From assembly GCA_916613615.1 (NCBI GenBank), contig OU744721.1, forward strand, positions 72,359,060-72,423,059: a DNA stretch of 64,000 nt, given 5' to 3'. The stretch comes from Steromphala cineraria. Taxonomy: Eukaryota; Mollusca; Gastropoda; Trochida; Trochidae. Under the pieces are notes generated by a model. The model worked only from the letters and a program-made list of their open reading frames with translations, was not told the DNA's origin and ran no database searches. This document shows positions 25,076-38,012 of this stretch, in pieces. Every line of letters starts with the position of its first letter. Within the stretch, counting starts at the first letter, position 1. The position numbers and the translations under genes were made by a program.

Positions 25076-26940
25076 ATCACTTCACATCGTAACGAAAATA
25101 TTGAAGCGCTAGATGACGTCACCTGACAATAAATCTGCATCGAAGCATGTCTATGGGAGAAGTTAATAGAGTCTAAAACGTCATTTTGAAACGCCTTTTC
25201 ATCGTGCAGATACATCTTATTATTGCACGGTTATCCTGATGTTATGATCGTGAATAAAATTAGCCATATGTCAAAATTTAGTCACCAATGGCTAACAATT
25301 GGGCAGTCGATGTGCTTTGATAACAGCTGTTCAAGGTCCTAGCGTAGAAGGTAACATAAAAACGTGCCGACCTTTGTACCATCCTTGACGTCACTAAGAG
25401 ACAACGTTAGCGTTGGTCTAATGTTATCGATATCGGTCAACATGCCGTGAAAAGACAACTGTTGTTTTTTGTTTTTTTCTGGTTCAGGGTTGTCAGAAAT
25501 CCTCACAGGTCGGATCAAGTTGCTTTTAGAAATGATGGAACAATACCGATTTTGATTTAAAAAATGGGTAATTATTGCTCTTTTTTTGTCAGTTTTCAGA
25601 GGACATCCGCGATATTTTTATTACTCCGTCTGCTGGTTTTAAGTGAAATTTTGCACTCAAGGGGTCACCAACATTAATAATGAACAGATAAAAACTTTTT
25701 TAGTATCGCGACGTAGCACCTGCGCAAAGAATACGTGATTTCGACCTTTTACAATTTTTTTAAAAAAATGCATGAATGTTGCTCTGTTACTTTTCATACA
25801 AACAGGTTTAGCTTTCGACCGTACCAATGCCAATGGCAACTTAGCTGATAAAATCAATATTAAATTGTTTTAGATATTAAGTTTAGAAATTATAATGTAT
25901 CTTTTGATCGTCAGCTTATTATGAAAATCGTATCAAATGAGCTTCTTGCATTGGAGATATGTTGTAATATACTTGTTGGGGTTGTCGAGAAGTATTGTTT
26001 TAACTGAAATTCCGAATTTGTTGAATATTTATTTTAACCAAGGCGGGTTTTTGTTTGCATCTCGGCGATTATACACTCGCATCCATCGACACGATTCTAT
26101 TTAATGCAGTCTGTTTGTTCCAAATGTTTTATTATAGGCGTAGAAGTTCGTAATACTAAGCTCTTGGTGTAGTTATAAAATTGACATTCTAGTGATACAA
26201 ATAAAAATACAAAAATACATAATAAAATGTCATAATGTTCATCAGCACAACATACTATGGTAATCGTTCTGTCTTTCCTAAAGCGAAGCCAAATCAGGTG
26301 GCGATTCTTAACTTTAAGAAAATGTATTTAGCATATTATCAGAAATATTCCATAGTTATAGCTATTTATCTTATTTAATACGGTCATTGAAATAAAATTC
26401 CCTTTGCTGGTTGTTCTTCCTTTTCAAAACGTCAGTTACAAACATCTGCCACCATTTCGTATGAATTTAATCCATTTATCCAAAGCTAACTCTTGTAACC
26501 ATCATGCACTGCTTTAGGTGATATCACTCGGATGTTCGGATAATCTGGAAATCCCTGCTTTTACCTGAAACAAAAATATAAAAGATATGTTCATATGTTG
26601 AAAAGCGTTGTGGCTATAACCATAGTTATTCTAAATTTGAACGAGTTATAGGTAGAACCGAGAAAGACGATTATCACTTTTTCAACAAAACTTATGTAAT
26701 GTTTGACTATCAAATCTGAAGCTACAGGTTGACGTTTTTTAGTAAAGGAAATATTAATTTACACTGCATTTAGATAGACGCACCAAAGGGCAGTTTCCTT
26801 CTTATTCTGATTTTCATTGGCTATTTGGTTGCAAAATGATATAGTTGGTTAGTCTCGCCCTCGTGAAAATCCTGAATGTATTCAGTCACTATATGTAAGC
26901 GATATTACACTGTACACAAACATATTCTGTTTATCATATG
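25076..26940. other. Non-coding stretch, nothing recognised
   Basis: AT-rich sequence with poly-T runs near 25.46 and 25.58 kb. No coding features and no well-defined repeat were seen. Confidence 0.55.
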
Positions 26941-26946
26941 CATCTG

Positions 26947-27295
26947 CATTCTCTCCGTACAGAGCCAGAGGCGGATGAAGTCATGTAATGTTGATCGAGC
27001 CTCCATTCATATTCGCCGAGTTTGCTAGGAAGAATAGGAGATGCCTGATTAAAGGTGTTCAAAGTAAGTTGTTGAATCAGCGACGCTGTATTAAAACCAT
27101 CATATTAGCCACTGAATCATTACAAAGGCATTAAAGTATGACCAGCCTTTCCATGCGCGAGCGTTGTCATTTGCTTAAAACTATTCAAGTGTATTGTGGT
27201 GCAATTTTTTTTCGCCATGGGAAACTTCCGGGACCCACGGATTTGGTCTAATAAGAACGGAGGCTCGATCAACATTCATGATTGTGATGATGCCG
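26947..27295. mobile_element. MITE-like element with terminal inverted repeats (copy 2)
   Basis: The left end GCATTCTCTCCGTACAGAG, followed by ATGTTGATCGAGCCTCC, matches the start of the elements at 4.17 kb and 50.4 kb. The right end reads GGAGGCTCGATCAACATTCATG, an inverted match to the left arm. The outermost right end is decayed. Between the ends are recognisable counterparts of the CCGTGGG/GGGAAACT segment of the other copies, in opposite orientation. Confidence 0.65.
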
Positions 27296-27299
27296 CAAT

Positions 27300-28200
27300 G
27301 ATTAAAGAAGTAAAGTCGTCCTCTCTTTGAAATAAATATCAAACTCAGTTACGAGAATATACTTTCAGAACTGAGAAACCTCCGTCTGTAAATGCTTGGC
27401 ATATGATAAAACAAGATTCTCTTTACATTTCTCTTGAGTGAAAACCTGATAAGATCAAAAGAATTGTTGCTTGTAAGCCTGTCAAAGAGGGCGGACTTGG
27501 TGTGGTGGAATCCTTTTGCTGTGTCAATTCATTAAAGTTGTCACGGATGAGAATTTTGTTGGATGTTGGTCATGAATCAAAATGGAAACAGTTATGCATA
27601 CTTCCACACCAAGATTACTGCATGTTATAAGAGAAGTTTTACTCAGATTTGTGATTTTGTCAATTTGTTCCTCCCCTGAATCTTTCCAGAATACCTTTGA
27701 ACTTTGATATATAATAAATCTTCTGCACTATAACGTTCTTGCCATGGCTATCATAAGTTACCAGTCCAAGATAAAAATGAACACACCATATTCCTTTAAA
27801 CAGCCTTATAATCTTGTCATTCAAAAACTAATGTCTGTTAAGAAAGGTGCCAATAGCTAATACTACATTTTAAGTGCATGCTATGTTGACAATTCAAGCA
27901 CAAAATGGGAAAAGTGTATGCTCGCTGAACTAGACTGTGAAAACATAATTTTGAAGCGTAAAAGACCACATTAGATACCAAATAGCGATGGTTTCAGTTT
28001 AGAATTATCAATGGTATCTTATCAACAAATTAATTCCTGTTTAAGATTAAAACCGCTGAAGGCAGCTAGAGTACATTTTTCCACTGAATAAGAAACCATT
28101 TGTCATCTTTTTTAGGATTGTCAATTTGTACAATCAGTCTGCCAATGTTTCTTATAATTAACTAATGACAAATGTTCACATGTTCACTACATAAACTTTG
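27300..28200 (+). pseudogene. Decayed LINE ORF2 C-terminal region (L1/Tx1-like)
   Basis: Reading across several frameshifts and stops gives, in order, EGGLGVVESF near 27.49 kb, ESKWKQLCILPH near 27.57 kb, a WEKC...LDCENI block near 27.91 kb, and ETICHLF*DCQFVQ near 28.1 kb. This order (GGLG block, SKWK block, then E-T-x-x-HLF-x-x-C) is the pattern I know from the C-terminal part of L1/Tx1-type LINE ORF2 proteins. No intact frame survives. The call rests on motif order alone; a profile search would decide it. Confidence 0.55.
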
Positions 28201-28283
28201 ACTTACAGTTGATTGTGTTAAGTGTGAGAAGAATATATATACTGATGATGTTTTTGATTTGTTGTTGCAGTTAGCAATGGCTC

Positions 28284-28648
28284 TTTAAAGGGGCAGTAGC
28301 ACGTTTTTAGGGGGAATATAAGGTGATGTCAGGAAAATGAAAATAAATGGTTCCAAATGATAGACGATGTATTTAAACTAAATGGAGCAGTAATAATTCA
28401 AATATATAACGTAAGGTTCTGCCATGTGATTCCTTTTTCTTACAAAAATGAATTAAAGGTGTTCACACAAAAATGGCCGCCAATGTATTTTATGTAAATC
28501 CTCATACTTTGTCCTCTGATTATGGTTGATTGGCCTGTGTAATGTGATTGTTGACACTGTCAATATAATACATTAGGCATTTACTTACCATTATAAGTGC
28601 AATTTTTAAAATATAAAATTATCAAAAAACGTGCTACTGCCCCTTTAA
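28284..28648. mobile_element. TTAA-flanked MITE, complete copy
   Basis: A 357-base element with terminal inverted repeats starting AGGGGCAGTAGCACGTTTTT at 28288 and ending in the exact complement at 28644. It is flanked on both sides by TTAA, consistent with a four-base target duplication as made by piggyBac-type transposases. Because TTTAAA is itself palindromic, a TA duplication cannot be excluded. The inside is non-coding. A second copy, interrupted by a LINE, is at 58.1 kb. Confidence 0.88.
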
Positions 28649-29735
28649 GCGACTTGTCAATTCAGTTCAAGTTATTTCAAGGAACTTTTTATATATACCT
28701 TGATCTGATTCCTACACTTTTAAGCAACAGCAATGCAAATATTAATGTACGACACTTGTCCACAAGCAGACAAAAATACAGACAAGCAGACAATATTGAA
28801 AGAAGCGGTTGTAAAATATTGCATATTACTTAGATCGTTGACTTCATAATTTGTCGTTATTTAAGTCAATTAAGAAGAATATCTACCAGCAAAGCTAATT
28901 TGTCATTGCTATTTTGCTGCTTTATCGTTTTATGATTTTCTTTCAAAATAATAAATGAAATATTGAAGTGAGCAGAGGACATGCGATCACCACGTCCTTT
29001 TGAAGTGAAAACAGTTGTTACCAGTTTTTACTAACTAAAGATAAATAAATATTTTCAAGGCTTTGAATGATTATCGACCTTCACATTCTCTTCCCGCGGA
29101 TGCAAAAAGTCCTGAAAAATTGCACCATATTCTATTTGGAAATAAATAAACACTCCCAAATGGAAAAAGTCTTCACCGACGACTTTCAGTGACAAAAATT
29201 TATCAGCATTCAATCAGGCTTCTCCTTTGCAGCCCTTAAACTCACATGAAGTCAAACAGAGGTTAGCGCGTGGCCAAAGTGTTTCAGCTAATCAGATGGC
29301 TTGTTTTCGGCAACACCAAACCGGCCGTTTGTGCGACTTGGTGCACGGAAAACACTGTTGTTGGTTTTGGTGTTAAGATTTTCCCTTAACTTGTTTACTT
29401 TGCGGAGTTATAATTTTTCTAATTTTGCATCCTATGTATACAGCTGAACTTCTGAAAGGGTCAAAGTGAACCAAATGTAAACCCACGCTCAAAAGAAATT
29501 ATGCAAAGAAACAATTTGAATATTTTTCTTATATCTTGATTATATGTGTGAAATGATCAAAAAGAAATGTCGCAGGAACACAACATAATGTGCTTTTTGA
29601 CAATATAAGTGGAGTAAAGTGAGAATTTTGATGCAACACATGATTTTTGTCTCATCGCATGTAATGCACGTGCAAAATCACTTGATAAAACACACGACAC
29701 TGCACATCAAGTAGGCAGCAACAAAAGGCACTTAA
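28649..29735. other. Non-coding stretch
   Basis: No gene or clear repeat recognised between the MITE and the decayed transposase. Part of the right-hand end may belong to the terminal region of the Tc1-like element, but no inverted repeat could be paired by eye. Confidence 0.5.
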
Positions 29736-30765
29736 AAGGAATGCCGACGTTAACGGCAATACAGAGACAGTGGCATGGCCCAGCCGAAGGAGCCACGCAT
29801 GACGCCATTGCCAGCACGTTTGGCTCCACGCATGGTTTCATTTCCGGGTTAATGCAACGACAGGTCAGACATTAGAAAGGCCAAGAAGTGGTAGACTTCG
29901 GGTCACCATGCCCGTGGAAGACCTTACCGTCACATCCGTGTTATTCACCTGAAAAACCGCTTTATCACCGCGACGAAAATGGCAGCCACGGCATTGGGAC
30001 ATCCTATCAGCAGACACACAGTGTACCGCAGATTGCGTCAGCATGGTATCCGAGCACGTCGATCCTACCGTGGTGTGACGCGCCACAATCGAATTAACAG
30101 TGTGTTATGGCCCCAGCGAGTCCGACGTTTGCAGGTGCGACATAGAGCCGTATTCTGTTTTCGGCTGAGAGTAGGTTTGCCTTGTTCAGGTGTGATGGCA
30201 TCTTTTTACGCAAAGCCTCAAACGCCTTTTCGGAAACTTGTGTTAGAGGCCATGCGTAGGAACATTGTGTGATGGTCGACAGCGAGTGTTCAGAAGGCAA
30301 AGGGAACGTCCAGCGCCAAACTCTGTCCAGCAAGTTTGGAAAACTGGGGAGGTATCTGCGGTGATCAAACAACGAGGCTGATTGTATTTCATGGCAACAT
30401 GAATGCACAGAGGTATTGTATCTTGCGAACGTGCAGCCATTCATTTAACAACAACCACGTGGGATTATCTTTCAGCACGACAGTGCTCGACCACAAACGG
30501 CAAGGCAAACACGAGACTTTCTGGCAACATTCAGGTCTTGCCCTAGGCCATCATGTTCACCCGACATGAACCCCATTGATAGCTTGTGGGACCACCTTGA
30601 CCGTCAAGCCAGGAAAAGTGGAAAACTGGTGTTTGACGTGTTCGATGCGACGGTGGGCTCTGGTATGCATTGATGACCAATATGAACCTACTCGGTATTT
30701 GACACGTGGCCAAGGACTTTTCCATTACTTACGATCACATTTTCAGCATGTACAGAAATATACGA
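29735..30765 (+). pseudogene. Decayed Tc1/mariner-type transposase
   Basis: Three + frames must be joined to follow it. Around 29.97-30.1 kb the text reads AATALGHPISRHTVYRRLRQ followed by a basic stretch, the helix-turn-helix DNA-binding part of Tc1 proteins. At 30.34-30.42 kb it reads WGGICGDQTTRLIVFHGNMN, the region around the second catalytic acid. At 30.56-30.62 kb it reads SPDMNPIDSLWDHLDRQ, the conserved SPD-x-NPIE block that carries the third catalytic position. Several frameshifts and stops make the gene dead. The usual length is about 340 residues, which fits the span. No flanking terminal inverted repeats were found by eye. Confidence 0.82.
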
Positions 30766-30917
30766 ATCAGAAATATTGGGAATTATCACTGTTTGACCCC
30801 ATCTGTCTTTGTATCTCTGTTTGGCATTCATGTTTTGTTTTATTGTGTGCATGTGTGCATACTTTATGTTTAAACGCCACTCTACTGATATATAATGAAG
30901 TAATAATAATAATAATA

Positions 30918-32290
30918 ACTAGGATTGACGCGTCAATACTTAGGTCTTCAAGATTCCTCTTTGACCTTCACAAAGTGTTTGACCTTCACATGACTTTTTG
31001 TCTAAGAAGTAAACAGTAGCTAATACATTATCAAAATGACCAAATTCCACTTGATATTCAGTGTGAAAGACTTTTCAGAAAAATTCATCATGGTGGCCAA
31101 TGTCAGCTATGACACCATTCTTCAGAGAATATTATTCCTAGTAGCAGAAAAAAATTTGGTTAAATTATCTCTCACCGTTTTCGAGATACATGTGATTTAA
31201 CATTGTAATGTAAAGAACACACTGAAATTTGAAGATTTTTTTACCCCTACTCCATGTTGGTCCTTCTACCTCCTTAACTATCAACATTTTTATGATAAGG
31301 TACAACATAGCAAACGTTGTGCTTGGAATGGCGTATGTGAAACTACAATCAATTAAAAGATATCTTTATTAGTAAAGAAACTGTGGAACCTTGAAATGTG
31401 CTAAAAATGAGGATTTTCCAAAAATCGCAATATTCAAGGACCGGTCATGGACATAAATTTGTTTATCATGACCTGTTGATATTTGTTTCCGTCTACTCAT
31501 TCCATCTGCTTCACAAAACATCAATGATACAATTTCTATCTGTAACAGTTTTGAAACTAAAATTCTCAAAGTAAAATAACCCTCGAAAAATGTTAAAACC
31601 GCCAAAAAATGAAAGAAAATTGTTTATGTTCACATTGTTCCTTTATTATCAACTTTTATATAATAAGGACCTGAAGTGAACTTGGTCAACAATCTTTGTA
31701 GAACAGAATGCATTAAGCAGATTTCATTTTTGACATTTCCTTTCAGAGAAGTGCCCCTTTGAACGCGACGCGTCAAAATCCTTTTTTTCGAAAGATCGTT
31801 TTTGAAATCGCTGTAGCTCAAAAACCGTTCAAAATAGAGGTCAAGTTTGGGGGGTTCCTTTACACAGCATTGTTTCAGCTTTAAAATGAGCTATAGCATG
31901 CGTCTGTATGTATCGTAGTTAGTGAGGAGAAGAATTTCAAAGACGCGTACCGTCAGAACCGCGAAATTTCACCAAAATTTCAGTTTTTCGAAAATAGCAA
32001 AAAATCTATTTATACGGCCGAAAACCGCTATGGGCTTAATCGATGGGGAATGATGTTGCCCACATTTTGGTGAAAGTTTTATGCAGTTATCTCCCATAGT
32101 TACTGGGAAATTGCGGTTTGAAGTTTTTCCTTTAAGGGGAGATAACTCAAAATCAAAATCGAAATTCAAAAATCTGGCTCGAGATGCACTAAGTTAGGAC
32201 ACAAGCTACAATCCCTGAAAATTTCATCAAAATCGGCTGATTCGTTATGGCTGTAGAGCTCGGACAAAATTGGTACAAATAATAATAATA
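30918..32290 (+). repeat. Array unit 1
   Basis: 1373 bases. Standard head, a 5' segment starting TAAACAGTAGC, the middle segment of the CGACGCGTCAAAATCC type, and a (TAA)n end without a hairpin. Very similar in length and sequence to unit 7 (1372 bases), so these two are recent relatives although six units apart. Confidence 0.85.
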
Positions 32291-33821
32291 ACTAGGATTG
32301 ACGCGTCAATACTTAGGTCTTCAAGATTCCTCTTTGACCTTCACACAGTGTTTGACCTTCATATGACTTTTTGTCTAAGAGGTAAACAGTAGCTAATGCA
32401 TTATCAAAATGACCAAATTCCACTTGATATTCAGTGTGAAAGACTTTTTATAAAAATTCATCATGGTGGCCAAAGTCAGCTATAACACCATTCTTCAGAG
32501 AATATTATTCCTAGTAGCAGAAAAAAATTTGGTTAAATTATCTCTCACCGTTTTCGAGATACATGTGATTAAACGTTGTAATGTAAAGAAAACACTGAAA
32601 TTTGAAGATTTTTTTACCCCTACTCCATGTTGGTCCTTCTAGCTCCTTAACTATCAACATTTTTATGATAAAGTACAACTTAGCAAAAGTTGAGCGTGGA
32701 ATAGCATATGTGAAAATACAATCAATTTAAAGCTATCTTTCTTACTAAAGAAACTGTGGAACTTTGAAATGTGGTAAAAATGGCAATTTTCCAAAAATCG
32801 CAATATTCAAGGACTGGTCATGGACAGAAATTTTTTTATCATGACTTGCCGATATTTTTTTCTGTCTACTCATAACATCTGCTTAACAAAACATCAATGA
32901 TTAAATTTCTATCTGTAACAGTTTTGAAACTAAAATTCTCAAAGTAAAATAACCCTCGAAAAATGTTAAAATCGCCGAAAAATGTAATAAATCTCTTTAT
33001 GTCCACATATGTCCTTTAATATCAACTTTTATATAATAAAGACCTGTAGTGACCTTGTTCAACTATCATTGTAGAACAGAATGCATCAAACAGATTTTAT
33101 TTTTGACATTTCCTTACAGAGTGGTGCCCCTTTGAATGTAACACGAAAAATGACACTTCGAAAAAATGTCGAAATCCAAGGGCAGATAACTCGAGTAACA
33201 GGTCAAAAATAAAAAATTCGCGGTATTAGCGTTTTTACACACTCATTAAGCTTTCCAACGAGCTATCACACTAGTCTGTATGTATTGCAGTTAGTGAGGA
33301 GAAGATTTTCAAAGACGCGTACCGTCAGAACCGCGAAATTTCCGAAATTTTTAAGTTTTTTGAAAATAGAAAAAAATCTAATTATACGGCCGAAAACCGC
33401 TATGGGCTTAATAGATGGGGAATGTTGTTGCCCACATTTTGGTGAAAGTTTCATGCAATTATCTCCCATAGTTACCGAGAAATTGATGTTTGAAGTTTTG
33501 ACTTTAAGGGGGGACAATAGATGGGGAATGTTGTTGCCCACATTTTGGTGAAAGTTTCATGCAATTATCTCCCATAGTTACCGAGAAATTGATGTTTGAA
33601 GTTTTGACTTTAAGGGGGGATAACTCAAAAACGAATTCGAAATTCAAAAATCGCCCACGTCATTCCATAGATTAGGTCATACTCTACAATCCCTGAAAGT
33701 TTCATGAAAATCGGCAAGTCAATAAGGTCAGAAATGCTGACAGAAAAAACGTCCAAATAATAATAATAATAAGAATCCGGATAATAACAATAGGTCTTCA
33801 GACTTTCGTCTTGAAGACCTA
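32291..33821 (+). repeat. Array unit 2
   Basis: 1531 bases. Standard head and 5' segment; middle segment of the AACACGAAAAATGAC type. It has an internal 106-base tandem duplication at 33411-33622 and ends in (TAA)n plus one hairpin module (hairpin 33792-33820). Its 5' half is closest to unit 6. Confidence 0.85.
33411..33622 (+). repeat. 106-base tandem duplication inside unit 2
   Basis: The block beginning ATAGATGGGGAATGTTGTTG at 33411 is repeated from 33517 almost without change, through TTGACTTTAAGGGGGG. No other unit has two copies, so this is a recent local event. Confidence 0.9.
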
Positions 33822-34962
33822 ACTAGGATTGACGCGTCAATACTTAGGTCTTCAAGATTCCTCTTTGACCTTCACAAAGTGTTTGACCTTCACATGACTT
33901 TTTGTCTAAGAGGTAAACAGTAGCTAATACATTATCAAAATGACCAAATTCCACTTGATATTCAACATTAAAGGCTTTACCGAAAATTCATCATGGCTGC
34001 AAACATGAATCATCTCAGGTTCTACAGTCTTGTTGCTGCCTGATGATAGATGCAACATTTCCTAGTGTTTTATTGCTAATGAACTACAATTTTTCAATCA
34101 TTCTTATATCAGAATCATTCAAAACAAAAGTAGGATTGACCACATTTAAATACTCCAAAATCAATGTTAATGTTTAATCTAATTTTAATGAGATTTATCA
34201 AAGATTGTATGTTCTTTTGGCTTTCATATGATATATAGAACAAATATGTATCACGTGTCGTAGGTTAACAAGGATTTTTAAAACATACCCACCAAAACAC
34301 CCGTTTTCAAAAATGCAAAGTTTGACCCTTCCTCGTGACCGGAAATCACTGTTCGCGATCGATTTTATTCTTTTATCTTGAAGACCTTGCTCATGTCTAA
34401 CTCTCATGCAAAAATCATTAAGTTCTATGGTCTGGTTTTTGAGTTATCTGCCCTTGAAGTTGGCGATTTTTCGATTTTGGTCAACTTTGAAAGGTCACAG
34501 CAAAAAAAGTATTAACGTTAGAACCATTAAACTTCTTAACTTTCATGTATAATACTTCAGCTACATTGAGTATACATTTCAGCTCTCTAGTGCAAGTATC
34601 TTCAGAGGAGAAGATTCTCAAAGGCGGGTGGGGTCGGAAACGGTCGAAAATGCACTAAAAGCAAGATGGTGGACAAACCACGTGACCTACGAATTTGTCC
34701 TGATTCCCTTTTTTTCATCATTTTTCATTGCGCATCGTTTAAAAAAAAATTTAAGTCTCTAAGTGCATTTTGAAAAAAAAATCAATGTTAAATTTTTGAT
34801 TTTGGATTCGAACTGGACCTTTAATGAATGAACCGATTTTGCCCAAAAGCTTCGCATGGCTATTCGAGGGTAAAATCTACAATCCCTGAAAGTTTCATGA
34901 AAATCGGCTCGTTAATACGTTCAGAAATGGAGGAACAAAAAAACGTCCAAATAATAATAATA
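33822..34962 (+). repeat. Array unit 3 (variant body)
   Basis: 1141 bases. Standard head, but after about 150 bases the body is of another type (CATCTCAGGTTCTACAGTC and onward), shared only with unit 9. Its 3' half (CAGCTCTCTAGTGCAAGTAT, CCACGTGACCTACGA) is homologous to the body of the second-family element at 38.0-38.9 kb. It ends in (TAA)n. Confidence 0.85.
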
Positions 34963-36698
34963 ACTAGGATTGACGCGTCAATACTTAGGTCTTCAAGATT
35001 CCTCTTTGACCTTCACACAGTGTTTGACCTTCACATGACTTTTTGTCTAAGAGGTAAACAGTAACTAATACATTATCAAAATGATCAAATTCCACTTGAT
35101 ATTCAGTGTTAAAGACTTTTCAGAAAAATTCATCATGGTGGCCAATGTCAGCTATGACATCATTCTTCAGAGAATATTATTCCTAGAAGCAGAAATTTTT
35201 GTTGTTGAATTATCTGTCACCGTTTTCAAGATACATGTGATTTAACGCTGTAAAGTAAAGTTGACTGTTTCAGACCCCTGTATAATGTAATGAAACCTAA
35301 CACTTTAACTATTGATATTATACTGATAACTCAAAAAGTTTAACCAAAAGATGCAAACATAATACATGCTACAATATACCAGAGTAGGTCAAAAATGCGT
35401 AGTCTAGCAATCCAGCAACGGGGAGTTGGAAATGGCCCTTTGTAGCGTCAATCTCTCAAATGAAAGATATGGCCAAGACATATTCCAAGACCAAATTCAT
35501 GTACATGCACGTACACGTACATGAAAGGTGTCGAAGTCAGATCAGAAGAGAGGCAGGAGGTCTAGCAATAAAGACCAGACCAGACCGACCCGACCGACCG
35601 ACTAATTTAATCATAGAGGGTAGAGTCCTGATTTTGACTTATACATGGTAGCAGATTCCACTCAGCTGGGTGTGAACGTATTGATTGAATTAACTCTGTT
35701 TTAAAAATCCCTATCACCTCTGTGGAACTTTAAAATATACCTTTCCCTCCAACTCAATGTTTTTAACTTTGTGAAATTGTTGTTTTCTTGCAAACTATGC
35801 GATATGTCATGAAAATTAGACTTTTCTCACCTTTTTTTTTACAAATCCCTTATCTGTCACCGTTTTCGAGATACATGTGACTTAACGTTTTTGCCGTCTA
35901 CTCATTACATCTGCTTCACAAAACATCAATGATAAAATTTCTATCTGTAACAGTTTTGAAACTAAAATTCTCAAAGTAAAATAACCCTCGAAAAATGTTA
36001 AAATCGCCGAAAAATGTAAAAAATCTCTTTATGTCCACATATTTCCTTTAATATCAACTTTTATATAATAATGACCTGTAGTGAACTTGTTCATCTATCA
36101 TTGTAGAACAGAATGCATCAAACAGATTTCCTTTTTGACATTTCCTTACAGAGTGGTGCCCCTTTGAACGTAACACGAAAAATGACACTTCAAAAAAATG
36201 TCGAAATCCAAGGGCAGATAACTCGAGTAACAGGTCAAAAATTTAAAATTCGCGGTATTAGCGTTTTTACACACTCATTAAGCTTTTCAACGAGCTATCA
36301 CACTAGTCTGTATGTATTGCAGTTAGTGAGGAGAAGATTTTCAAAGACGCGTACCGTCAGAACCGCCAAATTTCAGAAAATGTTCAGTTTTTCGAAAATT
36401 GCAAAAAATCTATTTATACGGCCGAAAACCGCTATGGGCTTAATCGATGAGGAATGTTGTTGCCCACATTTTGGTGAAAGTTTTTTGAAATTATCTCCTT
36501 TAGTTAACGAGAAATCGAGGTTTGCAGTTTTTTCGTTTAAGGGGAGATAACTCAAAAAGAAATTCGAAATTCAAAAATCGCTCATGTCATTCACTAATTT
36601 GGGTCAGACTCTACAATCCCTGAAAGTTTCATGAAAATCGGCTTGTCAATAAGGTCAGAAACGTCGACAGAAAAGACGTCCAAATAATAATAATAATA
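34963..36698 (+). repeat. Array unit 4 (with foreign core)
   Basis: 1736 bases. The head and 5' segment are standard up to 35260. Bases 35261-35849 are unlike any other unit and include a GACC/GACCGACC-rich run near 35.57-35.6 kb. The core is flanked by two copies of TTATCTGTCACCGTTTTC (35210 and 35850), and the unit then resumes with the ordinary 3' part. It ends in (TAA)n. Confidence 0.8.
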
Positions 36699-38012
36699 AC
36701 TAGGATTGACGCGTCAATACTTAGGTCTTCAAGATTCCTCTTTGACCTTCACATACTGTTTGACCTTCACATGACTTTTTGTCTAAGAGGGCTTGTTTAT
36801 CCACATACAAAGATGTATGTCGTGTTTTGATAACTCAAATAGTAATGGAGAAATGAATTTTGGAACTTTATTGAAAACACTGAAATTTGAAGATTTTTAG
36901 ACCCCTACTCCATGTTGGTCCTTCTAGCTCCTTAACTATCAAAATTTTTATGATAAAGTGTAACATAGCAAAAGTTGTGCCTGATATAGCGCATGTAAAA
37001 ATACAATCAATTTAAAGATATGTTTCTGTGTAAAGTAACTGTGGAACTTTGAAATGTGCCAAAAATGAGGATTTTCAAAAATCAGCAATATTCAAGGACA
37101 GGTCATGGACAGAAAAAAAATTATCACGACTTGTTCATATTTTTTACTGTTTACTCAATTCATCTGCTTCACAAAACATCAACGATAAAATTTCTATCTG
37201 TAGCAGTTTTGAAACTAAAATTCTCAAAGTAAAATAACCCTCGAAAAATGTTAAAATCGCCGAAAAATGTAAAAAGTCTCTTCATGTCCACATATTTCCT
37301 TTAATATCAACTTTTATATGATAATGATCTGTAGTGAATTTGTTCAACTATCATTGTAGAACAGAATGCATGAAACAGATTTCTTATTTGACGTTTCCTT
37401 ACAGAGTAACCTCCCTTTGAAAGTAACACGAAAAATGACCCTTCAAAAAAATGTCGAATTTCAAGGGCAGATAACTCAAGTCACAGGTCGAAATATAAAA
37501 TTCCGCCCAAAAAACTTTTTTACACACTAACTAAGCTTTCTAACGAGCTATCACACTAGTCTGTAAGTATTGCCGTTTGTGAGGAGAAGATTTTTAAAGA
37601 CGCGTACCGTCAGAACCGTGAAATTTCACAAAATTTTCAGTTTTTCGAAAATAGCAAAAAATCTATTTATACGGCCGAAAACAGCATTCGAGGGTGCATT
37701 CGATGGGGAATAATGTTGCCCACATTTTGGTGAAAGTTTTAAGAAATTATCTCCCATAGTTACCGAGAAATCGAGGTTTGAAATTTTTCCTTTAAGGGGA
37801 GATAACTCAAACACAAAATCGAAAATCGAAAATCTGGCTCACCACAAATCTAAGTTAGGGGACCCTCTACAACCCCTGAAATTTTCATGCAAATCGTATC
37901 ACTAATAAGGTCAGAAATGGTGGAACAAAAAAACGTCCAAATAATAATAATAATAATAATAATAATAATCCGGACAATAACAATAGGTCTTAAGACTTTG
38001 TCTTGAAGACCT
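36699..38012 (+). repeat. Array unit 5
   Basis: 1314 bases. Standard head, then the alternative 5' segment GCTTGTTTATCCACATAC shared with units 11 and 12. The first 0.9 kb is nearly identical to unit 12, while the 3' third (GTGCATTCGATGGGG) matches units 10 and 11 instead. It ends in a long (TAA)n and a variant hairpin at 37985-38012. Confidence 0.85.
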
